A DNA stretch of 64,000 nucleotides, taken from positions 306,738 through 370,737 of the forward strand of contig NZ_WKJK01000007.1 in the NCBI RefSeq assembly GCF_009674535.1, written 5' to 3'. The notes under the pieces are model-generated. The model was not told the DNA's origin. It did no database searches and saw only the letters and a program-made list of their open reading frames with translations. A program made the position numbers and the translations under genes. Shown piece after piece: positions 17,813 through 26,895 of this stretch. Numbering within the stretch: the stretch's first letter is position 1; each line of letters opens with the position of its first letter. This stretch comes from Duganella guangzhouensis (GTDB lineage: Bacteria; Pseudomonadota; Gammaproteobacteria; Burkholderiales; Burkholderiaceae_D).

Positions 17813-18700
17813 ATGAAAGCACAAGAAATCCATCCCGAGCCGAATAATCCGCTCGGCATCGACGGGATCGAATTCATCGAATACGCCAGCGCCGAGCCGC
17901 TGGCGTTCGGCACGCTGCTGGAGCAGCTGGGCTTTGTGGCGACCGCGCGCCACCGCTCGCGCGAGGTGACGCTGTACCGCCAGGGCAGCATGAACGTGAT
18001 CGTCAACGCCGACCCGCGCGCGCTGCAGCAGTCCGGCACCGAGCCGCGTTCCACCGTGGTCAGCGCGATCGCGCTACGGGTGCGCGACGCCGATGCCGCC
18101 TACCGCCACGCCATCGATCAGGGCGCGTGGGCGATCCAGACCCGCGCCGGCGTGATGGAGCTGAACATCCCCGGCGTGCATGGTCCGGGTGATTCGATTC
18201 TGTACTTCGTCGACCGCTTCCGCGATTTTTCCATTTACGACGTCGACTTCAAGCCGATTCCGCATGCGCCGAGCAGCGCGCCGGCGCTGGCCGAGCTGCA
18301 CTTCTTTGGCGTGGTGCAGGCGATTGGCGCCGGCCGCGCGCCGGAGTGGATCGCGTTCTATCAGCAGCTGATGGATTTCCATCCGCTGCCAGAAGGTCGC
18401 TACTTCGGCGTGGTGCCGAAAGGGACGCTGCTGGAAAGCCCATGCCACAGCTTCTATCTGCAACTGGTGGAGCCGCCGGAAGGCGCGGCCGGCCTGCAGT
18501 GGGGCGAGCAGCTGATCCGGGTGGCGTTCGGCGCGCCGGATGTGCCGGCGGCGGTGCGCGCGCTGAAGCAGCGCGGCATCGTGTTCATCGACCGCGAGCC
18601 GGCGCAGGCCAGCGAGAAAGGCGCGTTGACCCAGTTGTATAAAGGCGGTGTCAGTTTCGAGCTGGTGGCCAGCCAGTTGAAGGAGAAGCAGCATGATTGA
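17813..18700 (+). CDS. VOC/HPPD-like protein, stand-alone counterpart of the QuiC1 C-terminal domain
   Basis: 295-aa protein of two vicinal-oxygen-chelate halves, similar to 4-hydroxyphenylpyruvate dioxygenase and to the C-terminal domain of pseudomonad QuiC1. The usual HPPD metal set is incomplete: His163 (ELHFFGVV) and Glu283 (SFELV) are visible, but the middle His of the QHIAF motif is replaced by LIRVAF at 234-239. Dioxygenase activity is thus doubtful; a structural or assisting role for the dehydratase encoded at 19535 is possible. The ATG at 17813 has a strong GAGGAG site, better than the one at 17792. It is the first gene of the operon; its end overlaps the next gene by 8 nt. Confidence 0.82.
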   Translation: MKAQEIHPEPNNPLGIDGIEFIEYASAEPLAFGTLLEQLGFVATARHRSREVTLYRQGSMNVIVNADPRALQQSGTEPRSTVVSAIALRVRDADAAYRHAIDQGAWAIQTRAGVMELNIPGVHGPGDSILYFVDRFRDFSIYDVDFKPIPHAPSSAPALAELHFFGVVQAIGAGRAPEWIAFYQQLMDFHPLPEGRYFGVVPKGTLLESPCHSFYLQLVEPPEGAAGLQWGEQLIRVAFGAPDVPAAVRALKQRGIVFIDREPAQASEKGALTQLYKGGVSFELVASQLKEKQHD

Positions 18701-19538
18701 GATTTCCGGAACCACGCGCATTTTCCCGGTGATCGGCTGGCCGGTCGAGCAGGTGAAGGCGCCGGCGCTGTTCAACGCCTATTTCAAGCGGCATAACATC
18801 GATGCGCGCGTGGTGCCGCTGAAGATCAAGCCGGAAGCGTATGTGGAAGCGGTGCGGATGCTGATGTCGTTCGAGAACGTGGGCGGCATCTTCGTGTCGA
18901 TCCCGCACAAGCCGGCCAGTGTGGGCGCGGTGGAACACGCGACGGCACGGGCGGCGCTGGCGGGATCGTGCAATTCGATCTTCCGCGCCGCCGGCGGCGT
19001 GCTGACCGGTGATCTGATCGATGGCGAGGGTTTCATTCGCGCGTACGACCGCACTTGCGCCGGCCAGGGGCCGAATCCGGCGACGTCGCGCGCGCTGGTG
19101 GTGGGTACGGGCGGCGTTGGCTGCGCGATCGCCTATGCGCTGGCGGAGCGCGGCTTCTCGGAAGTAGCGATCTGCGATACCCGCGCCGAACAGGCGGCGG
19201 CGCTGCAGGCGCGCTTGCAGGCGGCCTTCCCGGCGGTGCGGATTACGATCGGCACGCCGCACGCGGCCGGCTATCAGGTGGTGGTCAATGCGACCCCGCT
19301 GGGCATGCACGCGGATGACATGGTGCCGATCGATTTGCGCGGCGTGTCGACCGATTGCATCGTGGCCGATTGCGGCATGAAGATCGAGATGACGCGCTTG
19401 CTGCGTCAGGCCGAGGAGCTGGGCTGCCGCATCCAGAAGGGCAAGGAGATGCTGATCGAGCAGGCGCCTTTGTATCTGGAGCACTTCGGCTGGCCGGGTG
19501 TTTCGTCCGACGAATTCCGCGCACTGGGGGCGTTATGA
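18693..19538 (+). CDS. quinate/shikimate dehydrogenase-like AroE-fold enzyme
   Basis: 281-aa shikimate-dehydrogenase-fold oxidoreductase. Catalytic Lys73 (SIPHK) and Asp110 (GDLIDGEG) are present, and the Rossmann loop is GTGGVG (138-143). Strand 2 ends in CDTR with Asp162, which usually favours NAD over NADP, as expected for a catabolic quinate/shikimate dehydrogenase. Departures: the N-terminal serine motif that binds the substrate carboxylate (usually HSxSP) reads EQVKAP, and the usual NTD reads LID. The substrate may therefore differ from plain shikimate. Overlaps neighbours by 8 and 4 nt. Confidence 0.8.
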   Translation: MIEISGTTRIFPVIGWPVEQVKAPALFNAYFKRHNIDARVVPLKIKPEAYVEAVRMLMSFENVGGIFVSIPHKPASVGAVEHATARAALAGSCNSIFRAAGGVLTGDLIDGEGFIRAYDRTCAGQGPNPATSRALVVGTGGVGCAIAYALAERGFSEVAICDTRAEQAAALQARLQAAFPAVRITIGTPHAAGYQVVVNATPLGMHADDMVPIDLRGVSTDCIVADCGMKIEMTRLLRQAEELGCRIQKGKEMLIEQAPLYLEHFGWPGVSSDEFRALGAL

Positions 19539-20422
19539 ATCTCTCCAACTTCGGCATGGACAGCATTACGCTGGCGGGGCCGCTGGAAGCCAAGCTGCGC
19601 GCCTCGAAGGCGCTGGGTTTTTCGCAGATCATGCTGTGGGCGCGCGATCTGGCCGGCCATCCGGGCGGGCTGGATGAGGCGGTACGCATCGTGCGCGCCA
19701 GCGGCGTGCGCGTGACCGGCATTCAGGTGATGCGCGATTACGAGGGTTTGAGCGGCGCGCTGCACGACTACAAGTTCGATATCGCCAAGGAGATGCTGCG
19801 GGTGTGCCAGGCGGTGGGCGCACCGTTGCTGATGGTGTGTTCGACCACGTCCAGCCATGCCAGCGGCGACATCAATCTGATCGCGCGCCAGCTGTCCAAG
19901 CTGGCCACGGCGGCGGTGCCGCTGGGGGTGCGGGTGGGCTTCGAGGCGCTGTCGTGGGGGCGTCATATCAATCAGTATGAACAATCGTGGCAGGCGGTGG
20001 AGCTGGCCGACCATGCGAATCTGGGCGTGGTGATCGATTCCTTCCACATGCTGGCCAATCGCGCCGATCTGGATGGTCTGGCCGATATCCCGGCGCACAA
20101 GATCGCGATGGTGCAGCTGTCGGACTTCATGTGGCGCGAAATCCGCAGCGCGGAGGAGCGGCTGGAGACGGCGCGCCATCTGCGCGTATTCCCCGGCGAG
20201 GGTGCGCATTCGACGGAATTGGCCGATCTGCTGCGCCGGCTGGATCGTGGCGGTTATCGCGGCGATTACAGCTTTGAGGTGTTCAATGACGATTATCTGC
20301 AGTTGGCGCCGGAGATTGTGGCGGCGCGCGCGCATCGTTCGGCCAAGTGGGTGACCGATCAGGTGCTGCGGCGCAGCCTGGAGGTGCGCCGTCCGGTGCA
20401 CGGTCAACCGGAGATGGCATGA
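19535..20422 (+). CDS. TIM-barrel 3-dehydroshikimate dehydratase (QuiC N-domain / AsbF-like)
   Basis: 295-aa xylose-isomerase-like TIM barrel. Likely reaction: 3-dehydroshikimate to protocatechuate plus water. Metal ligands expected for this family are all visible: Glu137 (GFEALSWGRHINQY), Asp168 and His171 (VIDSFH), Gln194 (VQLSDF) and Glu248 (SFEVFND). WGRHINQY is characteristic of the QuiC/AsbF group. In pseudomonads this domain is fused to an HPPD-like half; here that half is the gene at 17813. The start overlaps the dehydrogenase stop and the stop overlaps aroQ, each by 4 nt. A generic sugar-phosphate isomerase is the less likely alternative. Confidence 0.88.
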   Translation: MNLSNFGMDSITLAGPLEAKLRASKALGFSQIMLWARDLAGHPGGLDEAVRIVRASGVRVTGIQVMRDYEGLSGALHDYKFDIAKEMLRVCQAVGAPLLMVCSTTSSHASGDINLIARQLSKLATAAVPLGVRVGFEALSWGRHINQYEQSWQAVELADHANLGVVIDSFHMLANRADLDGLADIPAHKIAMVQLSDFMWREIRSAEERLETARHLRVFPGEGAHSTELADLLRRLDRGGYRGDYSFEVFNDDYLQLAPEIVAARAHRSAKWVTDQVLRRSLEVRRPVHGQPEMA

Positions 20423-20865
20423 GCAAGCGGGTACTGGTCCTGAACGGGCCGAATCTGAATCTGCTGGGGCAGCGCGAACCCGGCGTGTATGGCGCGCAGA
20501 CGCTGGCCGATGTCGAGGGTTTATGCCAGGCGGCTTGCGAGCGTCATGGTCTGGCACTGGATTTCCGGCAGTCGAATCATGAGGGTGTGCTGATCGACTG
20601 GTTGCACGAGGCGGGGGCGGCGCAGGCGCGCGGCGAGCTGGCGGGGGTGGTGTTCAATGCCGGCGGCTATACGCATACCTCGGTGGCGCTGCACGATGCG
20701 ATCAAGGGCGCGCAGGTGCGGGTGATTGAGCTGCATATCTCGAATGTGCATGCGCGCGAGCCGTTCCGGCATCACTCGTACCTGTCGCCGGCGGCGGCGG
20801 GAGTGATGGCGGGGTTCGGCGTGAATGGCTATCCGCTGGCGATTACGGCGTTGGCGGGGATGTGA
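20419..20865 (+). CDS. aroQ: type II 3-dehydroquinate dehydratase
   Basis: 148-aa type II dehydroquinase, the family's usual length; interconverts 3-dehydroquinate and 3-dehydroshikimate as a cytoplasmic dodecamer. Signature LNGPNLNLLG at 8-17, catalytic Tyr24 in the mobile loop, FNAGGYTHTSVAL, ELHISNVHAREPFR and HHS are all present. Its place in an operon with dehydroshikimate dehydratase and transporters points to the catabolic (quinate) isozyme rather than the biosynthetic one. 4-nt overlap upstream, 1-nt overlap downstream. Confidence 0.95.
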   Translation: MSKRVLVLNGPNLNLLGQREPGVYGAQTLADVEGLCQAACERHGLALDFRQSNHEGVLIDWLHEAGAAQARGELAGVVFNAGGYTHTSVALHDAIKGAQVRVIELHISNVHAREPFRHHSYLSPAAAGVMAGFGVNGYPLAITALAGM

Positions 20866-22046
20866 TGCGCGCGCCGCCGATGGCATTGGTTCTGGTTCTG
20901 CTGCTGGCCACGCAAACCGTGGGCAGCGATTTGTATCTGCCGGCGTTGCCGCAGATCGCGGCGGATCTGGGTCGTGCCAACGGCGAGGTGCAATGGACGT
21001 TGACCGCGTTTGTGCTGACGTTCGGACTGGCGCAGCTGGCGGCGGGGCCGCTGGCGGATCGTTATGGCCGGCGTCGCACGCTGTTGTGCGGATTGGGCTT
21101 GTATAGCGTGGCCGCCTGGGGCGCGGCGCTGACGTCGGATTTTGGCGTGCTGCTGGTGAGCCGCGCCTTGCTGGGCGCCGGCACGGCGGCTTGTGTGGTT
21201 GGGGCGCGGGCGGTGATACGCGACAGTTATCCGGGCGCGTCCGGCTTGCGCGTGATGGCGCGCACCATGACCGGCATGGCGGCGATCGGCGCCTGCGCGC
21301 CGCTGCTGGGTGGCTGGGCGGCGCAGTATCTGGGCTGGCATGCGGCCAATGCGGCGGTGGCCTGCTTCGGCATGCTGGCATGGCTGACGGTGTATCGCGG
21401 GCTGGCGGATAGCCATGTGCGCAGCGCGGGCAGTGGCGTGGTGGCGAGTGGCGGCTTTGGCGATTTTCTGGCGACGCCGCAGTTTGTGTATTCGTCGCTG
21501 TTGGCGGGCTTGAGCTACAGCGGTGCGCTGGTGTTTCTGGTGCTGTCGCCGTTTGTGTTCATCAGCCAGTTCGGCATGTCGCGTGTGGCGTATGGGCTGT
21601 TGCCGGCGGCGTGCACGCTGTCCTTCCTGTGCGGGACGGTGTTGTGCCGGCAGGCGTTGCGGCGCTGGAGTGTGCCGCACACGGTGCGCATCGGCGCCTG
21701 CCTGTCGCTGCTGGGCGGCGCGGCGCAACTGGCGCTGTGGCGCAGCCCATGGCATTCAGTATGGACGCTGGCGATTCCGCAGTGCGTCTTCATGTTGGGG
21801 CACGGCTTTCACCAGCCGTGCGGACAGGGTGGCGCGGTAGCGCCCTTCCCGTCCAAAGCTGGACGCGCGGCCGCGCTGTCCGGTTGCATCATCACCGGCC
21901 TGGCCTTCATGGCAGGCCAGCTGGCTTCGGCCAGCACCTGGCCACCGGCGGAAACGCTGGTGGCCTGCATGGCGGGCCTGAGTGCCCTGATTGGAGTGAC
22001 GGCCTTCGGGGCGATCCCGAGGGCTTACAGGTTGGCCACGCCATGA
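20865..22046 (+). CDS. MFS transporter, Bcr/CflA-like
   Basis: 393-aa twelve-helix major facilitator. The first loop carries DLYLPALPQIAADLG, typical of the Bcr/CflA drug-exporter group; motif A reads GPLADRYGRRR. ATG 20865 overlaps the aroQ stop codon by one base (TGATG). Being inside a catabolic operon it may export an intermediate or inhibitor (for example protocatechuate) rather than a drug, but this cannot be read from sequence. Confidence 0.87.
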   Translation: MRAPPMALVLVLLLATQTVGSDLYLPALPQIAADLGRANGEVQWTLTAFVLTFGLAQLAAGPLADRYGRRRTLLCGLGLYSVAAWGAALTSDFGVLLVSRALLGAGTAACVVGARAVIRDSYPGASGLRVMARTMTGMAAIGACAPLLGGWAAQYLGWHAANAAVACFGMLAWLTVYRGLADSHVRSAGSGVVASGGFGDFLATPQFVYSSLLAGLSYSGALVFLVLSPFVFISQFGMSRVAYGLLPAACTLSFLCGTVLCRQALRRWSVPHTVRIGACLSLLGGAAQLALWRSPWHSVWTLAIPQCVFMLGHGFHQPCGQGGAVAPFPSKAGRAAALSGCIITGLAFMAGQLASASTWPPAETLVACMAGLSALIGVTAFGAIPRAYRLATP

Positions 22047-22090
22047 CATAAAAATACTATAAAACCTAAGACAAGAACGGAGACACAAAA

Positions 22091-23212
22091 ATGAAGAAGC
22101 ACCTTTGCTTGCTGGCCGCGTTGGCCAGCGGCGCGGCTTCGGCGCAAGCGCCGATGCAGACCACGCTGTACGGCAATTTCGACGAATACATCGGCTATAT
22201 CCACAGCAGCAGCGGCGCCAGCATCACGGGCCTGAACGACGGCGCGATTCTGCGCAGCCGTCTCGGCGTGCGTGGCAGCGAGGAGCTGGGCGACGGCTAT
22301 CAGATGAAGTTCACGCTGGAGCAAGGCTTTGCCGCCGACAGCGGCACCATGGCCGACAGCAGCCGTATCTTCGACCGCCAGGCGTGGGTGGGCGTGGTGG
22401 CGCCGTATGGCGAATTCCGCATCGGCCGCCAGAACACCGAGATCTTCATGGCCGGCGGTGCCATCGACTATACCGACCGCACCACTTTCGGTTCGCTGTT
22501 CAACACCTTCGGCATTCCGTCGCGCTACGACAATGATCTGTACTACAAGTCGCCGCGCGTGCAGGGCACGCAGTTGACGCTGCACTACGCGCTGCCGGAA
22601 AACACCAATAAAACCGATAACGGCCCGGTGCTGCAGGCGATGCTGGACTGGCAGGGCGAGAAGTGGCGCGCCGGCTACGTCGGTCTGAGCGCGGAGCCGG
22701 ACCGCAAGACCGCCACTGTGCCGGATCGGGTGGTGTATCACAACGTCTATCTGAACTACCAGTACAGCAAGGGCAAGCTGTTTCTGGTGCTGGGTCGCAG
22801 CAACAATACCACCAGCAGCGCCAATGGCTACAACACGGCGGCGATTCTGAACAACGTCAGCAACCCGAATAACTACTTCACCGGCACCGACATCAACGCC
22901 GGACGCTATTACAACATGGTGCAGGTGTCGGCCGACTACCGCATCAGCCAGCAGTTGCGCGTGGGCGCGCTGTACGGGGTGCTGCACGATACCTCGGGCG
23001 GCGGTGCCAGCGCGCGCGGCGCCAATGCCGGTGCTTATTACGATATGTCGAAACGCACCACGCTGTACTCCTTTGTCAGCATGCTGCACAACGATAGCAA
23101 GGCCGGCTTCCGCTTCAGCGGTTCGGCCGGCCCCTCGGCCAACCTGGCTGGTGCAGATGTCAATGGAAAAAAACTGACCGGTCTCCAGACCGGCGTCCTG
23201 CACCGCTTCTGA
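22091..23212 (+). CDS. general outer-membrane porin
   Basis: 373-aa trimeric-type porin as in Burkholderiales. Signal peptide ends ASAQ (about residue 19); the mature start QTTLYGNFDEYIGY and the GVRGSEELGDGYQMKFTLEQ block are characteristic; the C-terminus ends in Phe (VLHRF) for BAM recognition. GGAG site 8 nt before ATG. It sits within the quinate/shikimate operon between two carriers and probably provides the outer-membrane route for the hydrophilic acid. Confidence 0.92.
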   Translation: MKKHLCLLAALASGAASAQAPMQTTLYGNFDEYIGYIHSSSGASITGLNDGAILRSRLGVRGSEELGDGYQMKFTLEQGFAADSGTMADSSRIFDRQAWVGVVAPYGEFRIGRQNTEIFMAGGAIDYTDRTTFGSLFNTFGIPSRYDNDLYYKSPRVQGTQLTLHYALPENTNKTDNGPVLQAMLDWQGEKWRAGYVGLSAEPDRKTATVPDRVVYHNVYLNYQYSKGKLFLVLGRSNNTTSSANGYNTAAILNNVSNPNNYFTGTDINAGRYYNMVQVSADYRISQQLRVGALYGVLHDTSGGGASARGANAGAYYDMSKRTTLYSFVSMLHNDSKAGFRFSGSAGPSANLAGADVNGKKLTGLQTGVLHRF

Positions 23213-23246
23213 TCTCTTACTTATAATATTGTTCTTGGAGGACGCA

Positions 23247-24584
23247 ATGTCGATAGCAACCGCACCGGGCAAGGCCACGCAGCAAACCGCTGCCGCGCCA
23301 CAACCCAACCGTTCACCGCGCAAGGCGGCGCTGGCCAGCTGGATAGGCAGCGCCGTGGAGTATTACGACTTCTTCATCTACGGCACCGCCGCCGCGCTGG
23401 TGTTCGGGAAGATCTTCTTCCCGGCGTTTGACCCGGCCGCCGCCGCGGTGGCCGCCTTTGCCACGTTTGGCGTGGCTTACATCACGCGGCCGATCGGCGC
23501 GGTGCTGCTGGGCCATATCGGTGACAAGTACGGCCGCAAGAAGGTGCTGACGTTTACGCTGCTGCTGATGGGCGTGTCGACGTTTATGGTCGGCCTGCTG
23601 CCGACCTATGGCCAGGCGGGTATCGCTTCGCCGGTGATGCTGGTGATCCTGCGCATGCTGCAGGGCGTGTCGGCGGCGGGCGAACAGGCCGGCGCCAATT
23701 CGATGACGCTGGAGCACGCGCCGCCGAATCGCCGTGCATTCTTCACCAGCTTTACCTTGAGCGGCACGCAGGCCGGCCTGATTCTGGCCACGCTGGTGTT
23801 CCTGCCCATATCAGCGCTGCCGGAAGAGCAGCTGCTGTCGTGGGGCTGGCGGATTCCGTTTTTCCTTAGCGCTGTGGTGGTGGTGGTGGGCTTCTGGGTG
23901 CGCCGCACGCTGCCTGAAACCCCGGCCTTCAAGGAAGAGGTGTCGCATCAGGATGATCGTCTGCCACTGACGGTGCTGTTCCAGGAGCATAAGGCCAATC
24001 TGGTGCGCGTGATCTTTGCGGCGCTGGTGTCGGTGATCAGTACCATCTTCAGTGTGTTCACGCTGTCGTATGCGGTGAATACCATGCATCTGCCGCGTTC
24101 CACCATGCTGACGGTGCTGGTGCTGGCCAATGTGGTGGCGCTGGGGGCGATTCCGATGTTTGCTTCGCTGGCGGACCGGATTGGTCGTCGTCCGGTGTTC
24201 ATGTTTGGCGCGCTGGGTTCGGCGGCGCTGGCGTGGCCTTATATGTGGGCGATCAGCACCTCGAATATTCCGCTGATTTTTGTGTTTGGTCTGCTGCTGT
24301 CGGGCGTGGTGTATAGCGCGGCCAATGGCGTGTGGCCGGCGATGTATGGCGAGATGTTCAGCACCCGCGTGCGTTTATCGGGCATGGCGATCGGTACGCA
24401 GCTCGGCTTTGCACTGGGCGGCTTTGCGCCGACCATCAGCGCGGCCATCCTGCGTCCGGAAGATCCGATGGGTTGGGTGCCGGTGGCGATCTTCGTCAGC
24501 TGCACTTCGGCGATTTCAGCGTTCTCGGTGTTCACCGCGCGCGAGACTTGCCGCGTGCCGATGCACGAATTGGGTAGCAAGTAA
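23247..24584 (+). CDS. ShiA-like metabolite:H+ symporter (MHS family)
   Basis: 445-aa MFS protein of the metabolite:H+ symporter family (shikimate, dicarboxylate, proline/betaine carriers). Signature WIGSAVEYYDFFIYGTAAAL lies in helix 1, GHIGDKYGRKKVL is motif A, and RMLQGVSAAGEQAGA lies in helix 4. ATG 23247 has TTGGAGGA at proper distance; the ATG 18 nt upstream does not. Last gene of the operon. In this context shikimate or quinate import is the natural role. A hairpin follows. Confidence 0.88.
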   Translation: MSIATAPGKATQQTAAAPQPNRSPRKAALASWIGSAVEYYDFFIYGTAAALVFGKIFFPAFDPAAAAVAAFATFGVAYITRPIGAVLLGHIGDKYGRKKVLTFTLLLMGVSTFMVGLLPTYGQAGIASPVMLVILRMLQGVSAAGEQAGANSMTLEHAPPNRRAFFTSFTLSGTQAGLILATLVFLPISALPEEQLLSWGWRIPFFLSAVVVVVGFWVRRTLPETPAFKEEVSHQDDRLPLTVLFQEHKANLVRVIFAALVSVISTIFSVFTLSYAVNTMHLPRSTMLTVLVLANVVALGAIPMFASLADRIGRRPVFMFGALGSAALAWPYMWAISTSNIPLIFVFGLLLSGVVYSAANGVWPAMYGEMFSTRVRLSGMAIGTQLGFALGGFAPTISAAILRPEDPMGWVPVAIFVSCTSAISAFSVFTARETCRVPMHELGSK

Positions 24585-24595
24585 GTCTTTTCGCA

Positions 24596-24629
24596 GCATC
24601 CTCGCGGGCTGGTCGCCCGCAAGCGATGC
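24596..24629. terminator. hairpin between convergent symporter and esterase genes
   Basis: Nested stem: outer GCATC/GATGC and inner GCGGGC (24604-24609)/GCCCGC (24615-24620) with a 5-nt loop. It lies between stop codons of convergent genes (24584 and 24651), so it can serve both. The T tract is weak (TTGCTTTC), so termination may be partial. Confidence 0.55.
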
Positions 24630-24650
24630 TTGCTTTCATAACCTCCCCGC

Positions 24651-26885
24651 CTACCAAGGCTGCTGCGTGGCGAAGAAACGCTGCCAGAAGTCGATGCGCT
24701 CGGGCGTAGCGATGGGCATCGTGCCCCAGTCCTCGCCCAGCCGCATCACCGACGCCGCGCCTGCGTCATAGGCTGGCCACTGCGGCAAGCCAGCGCCATT
24801 CGGGTTGCCGGTCTTGATGATGTTTGCCCAGTACGACGACATGGTGTCCGCGATGCGTTTGTCTTCGTCAGTCCACGGTCGGTTGGTAGCGTACAAATTA
24901 CCAAACGCATAGTTGATTTCCGAACCATGGAAAGCGCCACGCATGGCCGCCCCCGGCCCCGGCTGCGCATGGGTCCAAAAATACGTGTAGACAGGTTTGC
25001 CGCTACCTTTCTCCCATGCGCGCGCCCACGACCAAGTCGAGATGCGCGAATTGTCGCGCGCCGCCTGGTTGCTGGCCAGCGCCGCTTCATCGTCATTGGT
25101 GGCCGGGTACAGCTTGAGGAAATCGTCGGCCAGCGCGCCGAACTTGGCACGGGCGTTGCTGCGGAAGGCTTCCAGCGTCACGTTCACCTGCGGGTTGCCA
25201 GCACGCGGTGGGCCGGTGCGCGCGCGCAGTGTGGCAAACGCGGTTTCCGGCACGGCGCCGGTTTCGTCGCTGTTATTGCCGGCGATGTAGATCACCTTGT
25301 TCTGCGCGTTGGCAGCCATGGTGGCGCTGTAACCTTGCGGGATCACCCAGCCATCAACCACGGGCCGGAACAGCGGCGGCTTGCCGGAGCTGAGCGTGTC
25401 GACATTGGCGTCGATGGTGTTGCTGCCTTCAACCACCTGCTGCCATGGCATGGCGCGCAGCGCGGCCAGATCATGCGTGCCTTTGGCGTCAACATAACGC
25501 AGGCCCGCCTGCTCCGCCGCCTGCTGCTGGCGGTAGGAGACCGACAGGTAGCGCAGTTCGGGATCGCGTGGGTCGCGTGCGTGGCTCTGGGCGATCGACT
25601 GCTGGAACAGGCCAGTGGCCAGCGGCGACATCGACAGGAAGCCCACCGAGCCGGCGCCGGCCGACTGGCCGCCGATGGTGACGCGCTTCGGATCACCGCC
25701 AAACGCGGCGATGTTACGCTGTACCCACTGCAGCACGGCGATATCGTCCAGCAGGCCGTAATTGCCGGATGCCTTGTGACCGGATTCCGCGCTCAGTTCG
25801 GGCGTGGACAGGAAACCCAGCGCGCCGAGGCGGTAGTTGAAGGTGACCACCAGTACGCCCTTGCGTGCCAGACCTTCGCCATCGAAGTCCGGGCTGGCGC
25901 CGGTGCCGCCAATGAAGCCGCCGCCGTAAATCCACACGTAGACCGGGCGCGGCGTGGCTTCCACCGCGCTCGCGGTCCAGATGTTCAGCGTCAGGCAGTC
26001 CTCACTCATGGCTTGCGGCGGCATGCCTGGTTCGGCAGGTTGAGGGCACAGAGGGCCGAATTGGTCGGCCTTGCGCACACCTTCCCACGCTTGCGCCGGC
26101 GCTGGTGGCCGCCAACGTAATGCGCCCACCGGCGGCGCCGCGTAGGGAATGCCTTTGTAGATGGTGACGGCGGAATCGCGTCCGGCCACGCCGGTCACCA
26201 GGCCGCTTTCGGTGCGGACGGCTTTGGCGTATTGCTCGCCTTCGGGCTTGGCGGAGGTGGCGGTGATTTCGCCGCTGGCCAGCACGTGGCCTTGCATCGC
26301 GGCGATGATCTGGTCGAAGGTCAGCGTGTGGCTGGCGGTGAGTTTGGTATTCAGCGCGAACACCTGGAAGTGGTAAGGCTGCGGCACGCTGGTGTGGGTG
26401 TGCGGGCCAGCGTAGGGTTCGGCCAGTCCGTGCACATTGGGACCGTAGCTGGCGCCGGCTGGCAGCGCGCTCAGACCGGCCGCCAGGCTGGTGACGTTGG
26501 CGGGCAGGTTGATGGCGCTGAAGTGGATCGAGGTCTGGCCGGCAGCGCTGGGCGTGGCGCGGCTGCCGGTCTGGCCGTCGCGGCGCGGATCGCCCTGCAC
26601 GATGATCACGTACGATCGCGTGCCGCGCGGGCCGGCCGTCCATTGCAGGCCTGGGAAGCGATTGGCGCCGTATTGCGTGTTGTCGGCCGGGATGCGGGCG
26701 CCGTCGGCAAAGGCCGGGCTGGTGACTTTCAGCGCGGTGGTGGATTTTGGTTTGACCAGCGAGGTGGCCAATGCCGGCACATGGCCGACGTCGGGCGTCG
26801 ATTGTGCCGATTGCGCCGCCATGACGGGCGACAGGGTAGCGGCGATGGTGGCGATGGCGATCGCCTGTATGTTCAACAGCTTCAT
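24651..26885 (-). CDS. secreted carboxylesterase type B with N-terminal PEBP-like domain
   Basis: 744-aa exported fusion. Signal peptide to about residue 23. Residues about 51-207 look like a YbhB/YbcL phosphatidylethanolamine-binding-like domain (TSPAFADGARIP, PGLQWTAGP, YVIIVQGDP, GPHTHTSVPQPYHFQVFALN). Residues about 225-740 are a type B carboxylesterase with oxyanion GGGF (321-324), nucleophile Ser408 in GGQSAGAGS, and HGSEINYAFG carrying the likely His. ATG 26885 has AAGGA. Last gene of cluster A, 10 nt after the ceramidase-like gene. It likely hydrolyses bulky esters in the periplasm or outside; the PEBP part could bind the acyl/aryl ligand. The fusion is unusual. Confidence 0.85.
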   Translation of the reverse strand: MKLLNIQAIAIATIAATLSPVMAAQSAQSTPDVGHVPALATSLVKPKSTTALKVTSPAFADGARIPADNTQYGANRFPGLQWTAGPRGTRSYVIIVQGDPRRDGQTGSRATPSAAGQTSIHFSAINLPANVTSLAAGLSALPAGASYGPNVHGLAEPYAGPHTHTSVPQPYHFQVFALNTKLTASHTLTFDQIIAAMQGHVLASGEITATSAKPEGEQYAKAVRTESGLVTGVAGRDSAVTIYKGIPYAAPPVGALRWRPPAPAQAWEGVRKADQFGPLCPQPAEPGMPPQAMSEDCLTLNIWTASAVEATPRPVYVWIYGGGFIGGTGASPDFDGEGLARKGVLVVTFNYRLGALGFLSTPELSAESGHKASGNYGLLDDIAVLQWVQRNIAAFGGDPKRVTIGGQSAGAGSVGFLSMSPLATGLFQQSIAQSHARDPRDPELRYLSVSYRQQQAAEQAGLRYVDAKGTHDLAALRAMPWQQVVEGSNTIDANVDTLSSGKPPLFRPVVDGWVIPQGYSATMAANAQNKVIYIAGNNSDETGAVPETAFATLRARTGPPRAGNPQVNVTLEAFRSNARAKFGALADDFLKLYPATNDDEAALASNQAARDNSRISTWSWARAWEKGSGKPVYTYFWTHAQPGPGAAMRGAFHGSEINYAFGNLYATNRPWTDEDKRIADTMSSYWANIIKTGNPNGAGLPQWPAYDAGAASVMRLGEDWGTMPIATPERIDFWQRFFATQQPW

Positions 26886-26895
26886 TGCGGGTTCC

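Noticed and set aside
23229..23246. Upstream start for the ShiA-like symporter
   Set aside because: The Shine-Dalgarno TTGGAGGA lies between it and ATG 23247, so the downstream ATG is the start.
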